Part shown: positions 1-7,400 of the stretch, piece after piece | How positions within the stretch are numbered: the first letter of the stretch is position 1 | Layout: every line of letters begins with the position of its first letter | Source: Hydrogenophaga sp. | GTDB taxonomy: Bacteria; Pseudomonadota; Gammaproteobacteria; Burkholderiales; Burkholderiaceae_C | Direction: 5' to 3' | NCBI RefSeq assembly: GCF_028698005.1 | Contig: NZ_JAQVEJ010000016.1 | Span: 1 to 32,053 of the forward strand | DNA length: 32,053 nt | Position numbers and translations under genes: made by a program | Notes under the pieces: generated by a model | Databases searched by the model: none | What the model was told of the DNA's origin: nothing | The model's input: only the letters and a program-made list of their open reading frames with translations

Positions 1-3
1 GGG

Positions 4-156
4 CCGCATCGCCCGGCCCGTGCGGATCGGGTGTCCGTCAGTACGCTGTCCTCACCGGCAGCCGGACAGCCAGCCGGGCGATCACCATCGCCCCGGCCAG
101 ACAAGACCTTGGAGGGTGTTTGTTCATCAACACCGTTCCTGTTGTCAAAGGTCTTG
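4..156 (+). promoter_or_regulatory. Structured leader of the terC-like gene; candidate yybP-ykoY manganese riboswitch
   Basis: Three stems can be read: CCGCA 4-8 with TGCGG 21-25, GCTGTCC 45-51 with GGACAGC 64-70, and GGGCGAT 76-82 with ATCGCCC 87-93. They are followed by CAAGACC at 102-108. CAAGACC near the 3' end and the earlier CCGTCAGTAC (36-44 region) resemble, from memory, the conserved boxes of yybP-ykoY manganese riboswitches, which often precede terC/alx genes. CAAGACCTT (102-110) is a perfect 9-bp complement of AAGGTCTTG (148-156), which contains the only Shine-Dalgarno-like sequence of the gene starting at 160. The two states therefore look mutually exclusive: aptamer formed and ribosome site free, or site masked. 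The conserved 5' strand (GGGGAGUA-like) is not seen and may lie before the window. The masking stem is directly visible; the family name is inference. Confidence 0.5.
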
Positions 157-159
157 CTC

Positions 160-1116
160 ATGGAAACCATCGCGCCCCTGTGGCTGTGGCTCGTGTTCGT
201 CGGCTTCGTGCTGGCGGCGCTGTTCGTCGATTTCGTCGTGCTCAGGAAGCAGGGCGCCCATGAGGTGGGCGTGAAGGAGGCGCTGCACTGGTCGCTGGCC
301 TGGGTGGGCGTGAGCTTCGTGTTCAACGGCCTGCTGTGGTGGGCCGTGAAGGACATGACCGGCTCGACCGCGCTGGCCAACGAGAAGTCGCTGGCGTTTC
401 TCACCGGCTACCTGATCGAGAAAAGCCTGGCGGTCGACAACATCTTCGTTTTCCTGCTGATCTTCACCTACTTTGCGGTGCCACCGGCGTTCCAGAAGCG
501 GGTGCTGATGTTCGGCATCCTGGGCGCCATCGTGCTGCGCACGGTCATGATCCTGGTGGGCGGCTGGCTGCTGTCGCAGTTCCACTGGATTCTGTATGTG
601 TTTGGCGGCTTCCTGGTGCTCACCGGCATCAAGATGTGGTGGGCGGCGGGTCAGGAGGAGGGGCTGGACGACAACCCGGCGCTGAAGCTGCTGCGCCGCG
701 TGATGCCGGTGAGCCAGCGCTACGACGGCGAGAGGTTCTTCACCGTCGAGCGTGGCAAGCGCCTCGCCACGCCGCTGCTGATGGTGATCGCCATGGTGGG
801 GCTGACCGACGTGATCTTCGCGGTGGACTCGATTCCCGCCATTTTCGCCATCACCCAGGATCCGTTCATCGTGCTGACCAGCAACGTGTTCGCCATCCTG
901 GGCCTGCGCGCCATGTTCTTCCTGCTGCAGGCCGCGGCCGGGCGCTTTCACCTGCTCAACTACGGGCTGGCGGTGATCCTGGTGTTCATCGGCACCAAGA
1001 TGATGCTGATCGACGTCGTCAAGATCCCGGTGGCGGTGTCGCTGGGCGTGGTGCTGGGCATCCTGGCGCTCACCATGCTCTGGAGCGCCAGGACCGCGCC
1101 CGCTCAGGTGCGCTGA
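160..1116 (+). CDS. TerC/Alx family integral membrane protein, probable metal (Mn2+) exporter
   Basis: The product has 318 residues, the usual length for the TerC/Alx family, and about eight to nine hydrophobic segments. Family-typical acidic residues sit inside membrane segments: D24 in LFVDFVVL, D93 in LAVDNIFVF, and D217 and D223 in TDVIFAVDS. Family members (E. coli Alx, YkoY/MeeY) export manganese or help metallate exported proteins; the tellurite name is historical. I chose the ATG at 160 because homology begins there and AAAGG lies 8 nt upstream. In-frame starts further upstream would add a low-complexity stretch lying inside the leader RNA. It converges with the DUF1304 gene, leaving 9 bp between the stops. 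Control is probably translational through the masking stem at 102-156. The family is clear; the exact ion is inferred. Confidence 0.92.
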   Translation: METIAPLWLWLVFVGFVLAALFVDFVVLRKQGAHEVGVKEALHWSLAWVGVSFVFNGLLWWAVKDMTGSTALANEKSLAFLTGYLIEKSLAVDNIFVFLLIFTYFAVPPAFQKRVLMFGILGAIVLRTVMILVGGWLLSQFHWILYVFGGFLVLTGIKMWWAAGQEEGLDDNPALKLLRRVMPVSQRYDGERFFTVERGKRLATPLLMVIAMVGLTDVIFAVDSIPAIFAITQDPFIVLTSNVFAILGLRAMFFLLQAAAGRFHLLNYGLAVILVFIGTKMMLIDVVKIPVAVSLGVVLGILALTMLWSARTAPAQVR

Positions 1117-1125
1117 CGGTCGGGG

Positions 1126-1479
1126 TCAGCGCAGGAACAGCACCGCCGCGATGGCCAGCGCGGCCGGCACCGTCTGTACGAACAGGATCTTGCGGCTCGC
1201 GGTGGCGGCGCCGAACAGGCCGGCCACGGCCACGCAGCCCAGCACGAACAGCAGCGCACCGCGCTGTCCGGTGGCCAGGGCCCAGGCGATGCCCGCGGCC
1301 AGAAAGCCGTTGTACAGGCCCTGGTTGGCGGCCAGCGCCTTGGTGGCCCTGGCAAAGTCCGGCTTCAGGCCAAAGGCCTTCATGCCCGCCGGCTTGTCCC
1401 AGAGGAACATCTCGATCACCAGAACGTAGACGTGAATGGCGCAGACGATCAGGGACAGGACAAGGGCGATGGCATGCAT
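1126..1479 (-). CDS. DUF1304 family small membrane protein
   Basis: The product has 117 residues and four hydrophobic segments. It begins MHAIALVLSLIVCAIHVYVL and carries the family-typical stretch EMFLWDKPAGMKAFGL followed by LAANQGLYNGFLAAG. DUF1304 proteins are four-helix inner membrane proteins of unknown function, widespread in Burkholderiales and Pseudomonas. The ATG at 1479 (minus strand) follows GGGAGA at a suitable distance and opens directly into the first helix. The stop (TCA on the plus strand, 1126-1128) lies just beyond the terC-like stop, so the two genes are convergent. Upstream it faces the kinase gene across about 230 bp. I see no clear promoter for it. The family assignment is firm and the function unknown. 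Confidence 0.85.
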   Translation of the reverse strand: MHAIALVLSLIVCAIHVYVLVIEMFLWDKPAGMKAFGLKPDFARATKALAANQGLYNGFLAAGIAWALATGQRGALLFVLGCVAVAGLFGAATASRKILFVQTVPAALAIAAVLFLR

Positions 1480-1684
1480 GACGGGTGTCTCCCGGGGGAT
1501 GAGTGGGGCGCTGGTGCACGGCAGCAGCGGTGCCACGAGGGCCGCATCTGCGCGACGGGTCTGCCGGCCACGATGCCACGTTGTGGCGGGCCCGGCTGTC
1601 CGGTGTGCGACGGCACGCCATGAGCCGCTTGCGTTGCGCCGCCCGCCCGGGCGCAAGGCGTGCACCCACGCATCGTGGCCAGTT

Positions 1685-1700
1685 TGGCACATGGCTTGCT
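1685..1700 (+). promoter_or_regulatory. Sigma-54 (-24/-12) promoter motif at the kinase start
   Basis: TGGCAC-N5-TTGCT is a perfect match to the sigma-54 consensus, with GG at 1686-1687 and GC at 1698-1699. Transcription would begin near 1711, almost on the proposed kinase ATG at 1713. The transcript would then be leaderless, or translation would start at 1725 or further in. The match is strong but the placement is odd; activity is inferred. Confidence 0.55.
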
Positions 1701-1712
1701 TGCCCGGAGGGC

Positions 1713-2933
1713 ATGAACCTGGACATGCCTTGGGCACCGGATGGCAGCGTGACGCCGACCACGCCGGACTGGCGCGAGACGCTGGGCTTGCTGCTGTCGT
1801 CGACCGGGGAGGGGGTGTACGGCGTCGACCTGGACGGACGCTGCATCTTCATCAATCCGGCGGGCGCGCGCCTGATCGGATACGAACCGGGGGAGCTGAT
1901 CGGCTGCAACATGCATGAGCTGACCCACCATGCCCGCGCCGATGGCAGCCCGTACCCGGAGGCCGAGTGCCCGATCTTCAATGCCTTCCGGCGCGGCATA
2001 CCCTGCCGCATCGACAGCGAGGTGTTCTGGCGGCGGGACGGCACGGCCATGGCGGTCGAATACTCCAGCCACCCCATCATGGATGGCGGCCGGGTGCGCG
2101 GGGCGGTGGTGACCTTTGTCGACATCACCGAGCGCCGCCGGGCCGCCGATGCCCTGCAGCGGGCCAAGGATGAACTGGAGCAGCGGGTGGGCGAGCGCAC
2201 CGCGGCGCTGGAGACCGCGCTCCGGCAGGTGCGTGATCTGGCCGCCCGGGCCGAAATGGTGCGGGAGGAAGAGCGCACCCGCATCGCGCGCGAGGTGCAC
2301 GACGAGCTGGGCAGCCTGCTGGTGGCCATGAAGATGGACGTCAACTGGCTGGACAAACGGCTGTTCGAGCAGGCGTCCCGTCACCCGCAGGCAGCGGAAG
2401 ACATGCGTGCCCGCATGCGCTGCAAGTGCCAGAACATGAGCCGCCTGATCGAAACGGCGGTGGACAACGTGGGCCGCATCATCACCGACCTGCGCCCGAG
2501 CATCCTGGACCACCAGGGCCTGTGGGCGGCCCTGGAATGGCAGGCGCAGGAATTTGCCGCCTCGGCCGAGCTGGCACTGGACTGGTGCATGGCGGTGGAC
2601 GAGGGACTGGAGCTGCCCGAGCCGATGGCCATGGCGGTGTTCCGCATCTTCCAGGAGATGCTCAGCAACGTGGGGCGGCACGCCAGGGCCGCGCACCTGC
2701 GCATCGAGATCGCCCGTGCCGGCGATGAACTCCAGGTGACCGTGGAGGACGACGGCGTGGGCGCGCCGCCACAGGCCTTCGAGGCGGCCGACGCCTACGG
2801 CATCATGGGCATGCGTGAGCGCGCGCGCCACTTCGGCGGACAACTGGATATCTGCAGTGCACCGGGCGAGGGCACCCGCATGCGCGTGAGCGTGACGCTG
2901 CCGGCGCGCCCGCTCGGGGAAGGGGCGTCATGA
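1713..2933 (+). CDS. Soluble PAS-domain sensor histidine kinase (NarX/LiaS-type HisKA_3)
   Basis: The product has 406 residues from this start. A PAS domain occupies about residues 21-140, a short coiled coil follows to about 185, then a HisKA_3 dimerisation domain with phospho-acceptor H196 in REVHDELGS. The C-terminal HATPase has N319 in the N box, DDGVG at 346-350 and GIMGMRERA at 363-371. No membrane segment is present, so the signal must be cytoplasmic. The PAS domain carries cysteines 65, 86 and 98, which could serve redox or metal sensing (speculation). The stop overlaps the start of the response regulator in ATGA, the mark of a translationally coupled pair. The start is uncertain: GGAGG at 1706-1710 is only 2 nt from ATG 1713, and ATG 1725 is the alternative. 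Position just before the cyanate genes suggests it controls them. Confidence 0.88.
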   Translation: MNLDMPWAPDGSVTPTTPDWRETLGLLLSSTGEGVYGVDLDGRCIFINPAGARLIGYEPGELIGCNMHELTHHARADGSPYPEAECPIFNAFRRGIPCRIDSEVFWRRDGTAMAVEYSSHPIMDGGRVRGAVVTFVDITERRRAADALQRAKDELEQRVGERTAALETALRQVRDLAARAEMVREEERTRIAREVHDELGSLLVAMKMDVNWLDKRLFEQASRHPQAAEDMRARMRCKCQNMSRLIETAVDNVGRIITDLRPSILDHQGLWAALEWQAQEFAASAELALDWCMAVDEGLELPEPMAMAVFRIFQEMLSNVGRHARAAHLRIEIARAGDELQVTVEDDGVGAPPQAFEAADAYGIMGMRERARHFGGQLDICSAPGEGTRMRVSVTLPARPLGEGAS

Positions 2934-3586
2934 CGACGATCCGGGTGCTGATCGGGGACGACCACCGCATCGTGCGCGAGGGGCTCAAGCAGGTGCTGGC
3001 CGACGCACCCGAAGTGCAGGTGGTGGCCGAGGCGCCGGATGGCGGGCAGGTGCTGGCGCAGGTGGAGGCGCTGGGCGGGCGGCAGGGACTGGAGCTGGTG
3101 CTGCTGGACGTGGCGATGCCGGGTCTGGACGGCATCGACGTGCTGCAGCGCCTGCGCAAGGCCCACCCGGATCTGCCGGTGCTCATGCTCAGCACCTACC
3201 CCGAGCGCCAGTACGCCGTGCGCTGCATCCGCATGGGGGCGGCGGGCTACCTGCACAAGAGTGCCGATCCGGACGACATGCTGGCGGCCGTGCGCAAGGT
3301 GGCCGCCGGCGGTGTCTTCGTGACGCCGGCCACCGCCGAAGCGCTGGTGTCGGCCGTGGGGCGCAGCGATGCCCGTGCCGGGCCGGAGGCGCTGTCGCAC
3401 CGCGAGCACCAGGTCTACCGTCTGCTGACCCAGGGACTGACCGTGACCGAAATTGGTGCGCAACTGGGGCTGGCGCCCAACACCGTGAGCACCTACCGCG
3501 CCCGGATTCTGGAGAAAACGGGCACCAAGAACGATGTGGAGCTGGCGATCTACGCCGAGCGCCACGCCAGACCCGCCGCCTTGTAG
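2930..3586 (+). CDS. NarL/FixJ-type response regulator
   Basis: The 218-residue product has a receiver domain (about 1-120) and a LuxR-type helix-turn-helix (about 152-210). Receiver acidic pocket D10-D11, phospho-acceptor D60 (LLLDVAMPG), T89-region switch residue and K110 (YLHKSA) are all present. The DNA-binding domain reads LSHREHQVYRLLTQGLTVTEIG and ends in a VSTYRARILEKTG recognition helix. It is coupled to the kinase by a 4-bp ATGA overlap and is almost certainly its partner. The downstream nrtA-like gene begins 128 bp later with its own sigma-54 motif. NarL-type regulators usually work with sigma-70, so if this one controls the cyanate genes, either a second promoter or an unusual arrangement is needed. 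The target is inferred from position. Confidence 0.93.
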   Translation: MTTIRVLIGDDHRIVREGLKQVLADAPEVQVVAEAPDGGQVLAQVEALGGRQGLELVLLDVAMPGLDGIDVLQRLRKAHPDLPVLMLSTYPERQYAVRCIRMGAAGYLHKSADPDDMLAAVRKVAAGGVFVTPATAEALVSAVGRSDARAGPEALSHREHQVYRLLTQGLTVTEIGAQLGLAPNTVSTYRARILEKTGTKNDVELAIYAERHARPAAL

Positions 3587-3599
3587 GGCCAGCCCTACA
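3582..3599 (+). promoter_or_regulatory. 18-bp perfect dyad over the response-regulator stop
   Basis: TGTAGGGC-CA-GCCCTACA is a perfect 8-2-8 inverted repeat whose left arm includes the TAG stop. No T-tract follows, so a classic intrinsic terminator is unlikely. It sits about 66 bp upstream of the -24 element of the next promoter, which suits an operator. A short RNA hairpin is the alternative. Confidence 0.45.
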
Positions 3600-3664
3600 G
3601 CCTGTGGTCCGTCTGTCGGCGATTTCCGGCACATGGCCCCGTGGGCCGTCCGTTGGCATGCAAC

Positions 3665-3680
3665 TGGCCCGTTGCTTGCA
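3665..3680 (+). promoter_or_regulatory. Sigma-54 promoter of the cyanate transport/cyanase operon
   Basis: TGGCCC-GTTGC-TTGCA matches the -24/-12 consensus with a single change, with GG at 3666-3667 and GC at 3678-3679. A second, weaker copy (TGGCAT-N5-TGGCC) starts 11 bp upstream, at 3654. The predicted start near 3691 leaves a short leader before the ATG at 3715. No convincing NtrC dyad is visible upstream. Confidence 0.65.
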
Positions 3681-3714
3681 ATGAACACCGCGTCATCAAC
3701 CAACGAGGTGTGCC

Positions 3715-5121
3715 ATGTCCGAGTTCTTCGATCCCTACAACGCCGACCGCCCCCTGATGATGAAGTGCAGTTGCGGGCGCGACCACCGTGCGGCCGACCA
3801 CCACGCGGAAGCCGCTGCCGACGAGGCCGCCCAGGTGCTGCGCCGGCGCAGCGAGAGCGCCGAGTTCGAGGCCTACAGCAACGCGTTCATCGAGGCGACG
3901 CTGGTCAAGGCCATCTTTCCGCATGACGCGCAGCGCCGCCGCTTCCTGCGGGCGGTCGGCAAGAACACGGCCATGGCGGCCATTGCCAGCGTGCTGCCGG
4001 TGGCAAGCCTGCAGGCCATGGCCCAGGAAAAACGCACGCTGGAAAAAACCGATCTGAAGATCGGCTTCATCCCGATCACCTGCGCGACGCCCCTGATCAT
4101 GGGCCACCCGCTGGGCTTCTACCAGAAGGAGGGCCTGAACGTCGAGGTCACCAAGACGGCGGGCTGGGCGCTGGTCCGCGACAAGGTGATCAACAAGGAG
4201 TACGACGCCTCGCACTTCCTCTCGCCCATGCCGCTGGCCATGAGCCTGGGGCTGGGCTCCACCGCGGTGCCCACCAATGTGGCGACGATCCAGAACATCA
4301 ACGGCCAGGCCATCACGATGTCGATCCGCCACAAGGACAACCGGGATCCGAAGAACTGGAAGGGCTTCAAGTTCGGCATCCCGTTCGATTTTTCGATGCA
4401 CAACTTCCTGTTGCGCTATTTCCTGGCCGAGCACGGCCTGAATCCCGACACCGATGTGCAGTTGCGCGTGATCGCGCCGCCGGAGATGGTGGCCAACCTG
4501 CGGGCCGGCAACATCGATGGCTTTCTGGGCCCCGACCCGTTCAACCAGCGCGCGGTGTATGAGGAGGTCGGCTATATCCACACCCTGACCAGGGATCTGT
4601 GGAACGGTCACCCCTGCTGCGCCTTCGGCACCACCACCGAGTTCATCCAGAAGCACCCGAACACCTTCGCGGCGCTGTACCGGGCGGTGCTGTCGGCAGC
4701 GGCCATGGCGCGCCAGCCCAGGAACCGCGAACTGATCGCCAAGGTGATTGCGCCGCCGCAGTACCTCAACCAGCCCGAGGTGGTGCTGCAACAGGTGCTG
4801 ACGGGCAAGTTCGCCGATGGCATGGGCAAGATCCAGAACGTGCCGGACCGGGCGGACTTCGACCCCATGCCCTGGCAGAGCATGGCGGTGTGGATGCTCA
4901 CACAGATGCAGCGCTGGGGCTACATCAAGGGCGACGTGAACTACCAGCAGATTGCCGAGAAGGTGTTCCTGATCACGGATGCCCGCAAGCACATGAAGGC
5001 GCTGGGCCAGGATTTCACGGCCGGGCCGGCGTATGCGAAGCACACCATCATGGGCAAGGAGTTCGATCCGGCCAGGGCCGCGGCCTACGCCCGGAGCTTT
5101 GCCATCAGCAAGGCGGGGTGA
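3715..5121 (+). CDS. NrtA/CmpA-family ABC substrate-binding protein (cyanate/nitrate), Tat-exported
   Basis: The 468-residue product is a periplasmic binding protein of the nitrate/bicarbonate/cyanate family (NrtA, CmpA, CynA). The mature domain starts around residue 110 (LKIGFIPITCATPLIMG) and carries family motifs such as GFYQKEGLNVEV and PEMVANLRAGNIDGFLGPDPFN. A twin-arginine signal, RRRFLRAVG at 74-82 followed by a hydrophobic stretch to about 103, indicates folded export through Tat. The 73 residues before it form an unusual pre-signal extension containing CSCGRDH (C18, C20, H24) and H29-H30, which looks able to bind a metal. The start has SD-like GAGG about 9 nt upstream. Linkage to cyanase favours cyanate as substrate, but nitrate or both cannot be excluded. 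Confidence 0.88.
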   Translation: MSEFFDPYNADRPLMMKCSCGRDHRAADHHAEAAADEAAQVLRRRSESAEFEAYSNAFIEATLVKAIFPHDAQRRRFLRAVGKNTAMAAIASVLPVASLQAMAQEKRTLEKTDLKIGFIPITCATPLIMGHPLGFYQKEGLNVEVTKTAGWALVRDKVINKEYDASHFLSPMPLAMSLGLGSTAVPTNVATIQNINGQAITMSIRHKDNRDPKNWKGFKFGIPFDFSMHNFLLRYFLAEHGLNPDTDVQLRVIAPPEMVANLRAGNIDGFLGPDPFNQRAVYEEVGYIHTLTRDLWNGHPCCAFGTTTEFIQKHPNTFAALYRAVLSAAAMARQPRNRELIAKVIAPPQYLNQPEVVLQQVLTGKFADGMGKIQNVPDRADFDPMPWQSMAVWMLTQMQRWGYIKGDVNYQQIAEKVFLITDARKHMKALGQDFTAGPAYAKHTIMGKEFDPARAAAYARSFAISKAG

Positions 5122-5125
5122 TGCC

Positions 5126-5995
5126 ATGAAGACACCGGACAGTCTGAACCTGCGCGCGGCGATCGTGTCGCTGCTGCTGCTGTTGTGCGTGGTGGGTGCC
5201 TGGCACCTGGCCACCACGGCCGGCGGTGGCGCTGCCGCGGTGACCGCCGGTCTCTCGGCCGACGAGATCGAGTACCTCAGGATGATGGGCAAGGACCCGG
5301 GGGCCACCAAGAGTGGCGGCTTTCCGGGACCGCTGGAGGTGGCCCGCACCAGCTGGGGCCACCTGTCGGATCCGTTCTACGACAAGGGGCCGAACGACAA
5401 GGGTATTGGCATCCAGCTGGCGCACTCGCTGGCGCGGGTGGGGCTGGGCTTCCTGCTGGCCCTGCTGGTGGCCATCCCGCTGGGCTTCGTGATCGGCATG
5501 TCGCCGCTGATGCAGAAGGCCTTCAACCCGTTCGTGCAACTGCTCAAGCCCATCAGCCCGCTGGCCTGGATGCCGCTGGCGCTCTACACCCTCAAGGACT
5601 CGGACGTCAGCGGCATCTTCGTGATCTTCATCTGCTCGATCTGGCCGATGCTGATCAACACGGCCTTCGGCGTGGCCTCGGTCAAGCGCGACTGGATCAA
5701 TGTGGCCGCCACGCTGGAAGTCAACCCGATCCGCAAGGCCTTCCAGGTGATCCTGCCCGCGGCCGCGCCGACCATCCTGACCGGCATGCGCATCAGCATG
5801 GGCATCGCCTGGCTGGTGATCGTGGCGGCCGAGATGCTGGTGGGCGGCACCGGCATCGGCTACTTCGTGTGGAACGAGTGGAACAACCTGTCCATCACCA
5901 ACGTGATCTTCGCCATCGGCATGATCGGTGTGGTCGGCATGCTGCTCGATCTGGTGTTTGCCCGGCTCCAGAAGGTGGTGACCTATGTGGAGTGA
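5126..5995 (+). CDS. NrtB/CynB-type ABC transporter permease
   Basis: The 289-residue inner-membrane permease belongs to the binding-protein-dependent transport family (BPD_transp_1). It has an N-terminal helix (residues 12-30), a soluble stretch to about 95, then a five-helix core. The cytoplasmic EAA-type loop is visible as AATLEVNPIRKAFQVILP, where the ATPase docks. The start at 5126 lies 4 nt after the stop of the binding protein, indicating tight coupling. The inserted stretch around ADEIEYLRMMGKDP is typical of the NrtB/CmpB subgroup. It should form the channel through which cyanate or nitrate enters, with the ATPase that follows. Length and motifs are normal for the family; no defects are seen. 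Confidence 0.9.
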   Translation: MKTPDSLNLRAAIVSLLLLLCVVGAWHLATTAGGGAAAVTAGLSADEIEYLRMMGKDPGATKSGGFPGPLEVARTSWGHLSDPFYDKGPNDKGIGIQLAHSLARVGLGFLLALLVAIPLGFVIGMSPLMQKAFNPFVQLLKPISPLAWMPLALYTLKDSDVSGIFVIFICSIWPMLINTAFGVASVKRDWINVAATLEVNPIRKAFQVILPAAAPTILTGMRISMGIAWLVIVAAEMLVGGTGIGYFVWNEWNNLSITNVIFAIGMIGVVGMLLDLVFARLQKVVTYVE

Positions 5996-6065
5996 CGAGT
6001 TCCTGCGCGCAGGCGCATCCCGTGTGGCCCCGGTGGCCACGCCACCCCAGCAGAAGGTAGCGTCG

Positions 6066-6863
6066 ATGTCTTCCGGATTCCTGAAGGTCGAGCGGCTGGC
6101 CAAGGCCTACCAGGCCGCCCGGCCCGTGTTTGCCGACGTGTCGTTCGAGATGGCGCGAGGCGAGTTCGTCTGCATCATCGGCCACAGCGGCTGTGGCAAG
6201 ACCACCATCCTGAACGTGCTGGCCGGTCTGGACACCGCCAGCAGCGGCCACGTGTTCATGGACGGCCGCGAGGTGGCCGGCCCCAGCCTGGAGCGTGGCG
6301 TGGTGTTTCAGGGCCATGCCCTGATGCCCTGGCTGACGGTGCGGCAGAACATCGCGTTCGCCGTCCGGTCGCGCTGGCCCGACAGGGGCAAGGACGAGGT
6401 CCGGTCCCAGGTCGAGAAGTATGTGGCCATGGTGGGGCTGTCGCACGCCATCGACAAGAAGCCCAGCGAACTCTCGGGCGGCATGAAGCAGCGGGTGGGC
6501 ATTGCCCGGGCCTTCTCGATCCAGCCCAAGATGCTGCTGCTCGATGAACCCTTCGGCGCGCTGGACGCGCTCACCCGCGGCACGATCCAGGATGAGCTGA
6601 TGGGCATCGTGCGCCAGACGCAGCAGACCGTCTTCATGATCACGCACGATGTGGACGAGGCCATTTTGCTGGCCGACCGCATCCTGCTCATGAGCAACGG
6701 CAGCGACACCGACAGCGGCTACCGGCCCGGTGGCCTGGTCGAGATGGTCGGCAACCCGCTGCCCCGCGAGCGCACGCGCGCCCAGTTGCACCACCTGGAC
6801 GGCTACTACGACCTGCGCAACCACATCGTGGACTTCCTCGTGTCCCGCGCCAAAGCGGCCTGA
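6066..6863 (+). CDS. NrtD/CynD-type ABC transporter ATP-binding protein
   Basis: The 265-residue ATPase has Walker A GHSGCGKTT (39-47), a Q-loop in VVFQGHALMPW, signature LSGGMKQ (136-142), Walker B LLLDE (157-161) and an H-loop in ITHDVDEA. It lacks the C-terminal NrtA-like domain found in NrtC, so it matches the short NrtD/CynD/SsuB-like form. I chose the ATG at 6066 because AGAAGG lies 8 nt upstream and homology begins at FLKVERLAKAY. An in-frame ATG at 5985 overlaps the permease end by 11 bp and would add 27 unremarkable residues; it also has a GAAGG upstream and cannot be ruled out. It powers the upstream permease and sits between transport and cyanase genes. Confidence 0.88.
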   Translation: MSSGFLKVERLAKAYQAARPVFADVSFEMARGEFVCIIGHSGCGKTTILNVLAGLDTASSGHVFMDGREVAGPSLERGVVFQGHALMPWLTVRQNIAFAVRSRWPDRGKDEVRSQVEKYVAMVGLSHAIDKKPSELSGGMKQRVGIARAFSIQPKMLLLDEPFGALDALTRGTIQDELMGIVRQTQQTVFMITHDVDEAILLADRILLMSNGSDTDSGYRPGGLVEMVGNPLPRERTRAQLHHLDGYYDLRNHIVDFLVSRAKAA

Positions 6864-6904
6864 CGATCTTTCTTCCTTTCTTCCCACCATCAAGAGGCAA
6901 CACC

Positions 6905-7348
6905 ATGACCCGACTCGCCGTCACCGAGAAGATCATTTCCACCAAAGTCAGCAAAGGCCTGAGCTGGGCCGACGTGGCCAAGAAAATCGGCCAGTCCAAG
7001 GAATGGACGACGGCCCTGTGCCTGGGGCAGATGACCGCCACCGCCGCCCAGGCCAAGGTGCTGGGCAAGATCTTCGGCCTGAGCGCCGAAGAGCAGAAGT
7101 GGCTGCAGGTGGTGCCCTACAAAGGTTCGCTGCCCACCAGCGTGCCGACCGATCCGCTGATCTACCGCTTCTATGAACTGATCAACGTGTACGGCACCAC
7201 CTTCAAGGAGCTGATCCACGAGGAGTTCGGCGACGGCATCATGAGCGCCATCGACTTCAAGATGGACCTCCAGCGCGAGAACGACCCCAACGGCGACCGC
7301 GTGAACATCGTCATGTCGGGCAAGTTCCTGCCGTACAAGCAGTACTGA
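6905..7348 (+). CDS. cynS: Cyanase (cyanate hydratase)
   Basis: The 147-residue enzyme converts cyanate and bicarbonate to ammonia and CO2 through carbamate. The catalytic triad maps to R88 (LIYRFYEL), E91 and S114 (GIMSAIDF), matching E. coli R96, E99 and S122 with a constant offset of 8. The N-terminal helix-turn-helix-like domain (SWADVAKKIGQSKEW) and the C-terminal dimer-forming domain (RVNIVMSGKFLPYKQY) are both complete. GAGG lies about 9 nt before the ATG. It is 41 nt downstream of the transporter ATPase and is very likely co-transcribed, so ammonia release couples to uptake. A GC-rich inverted repeat, GCCCGC 7349-7354 with GCGGGC 7361-7366, follows the stop but has no T-tract. Confidence 0.97.
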   Translation: MTRLAVTEKIISTKVSKGLSWADVAKKIGQSKEWTTALCLGQMTATAAQAKVLGKIFGLSAEEQKWLQVVPYKGSLPTSVPTDPLIYRFYELINVYGTTFKELIHEEFGDGIMSAIDFKMDLQRENDPNGDRVNIVMSGKFLPYKQY

Positions 7349-7400
7349 GCCCGCTGCGGCGCGGGCCGGTGCCCCGCTCCACGCGGCCCCCGGATGGCCG

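Noticed and set aside
3582-3599. Classical NarL 7-2-7 binding site
   Set aside because: The arms have GTA outside rather than TAC outside, so the heptamers face the wrong way for NarL/NarP.
5985-6065. Upstream ATG extension of the transporter ATPase
   Set aside because: It cannot be excluded, but the added 27 residues show no family similarity and the ATG at 6066 has a better-placed AGAAGG.
7349-7366. GC stem after cynS as a terminator
   Set aside because: A 6-bp stem without any T-run; such stems are frequent by chance at this GC content.
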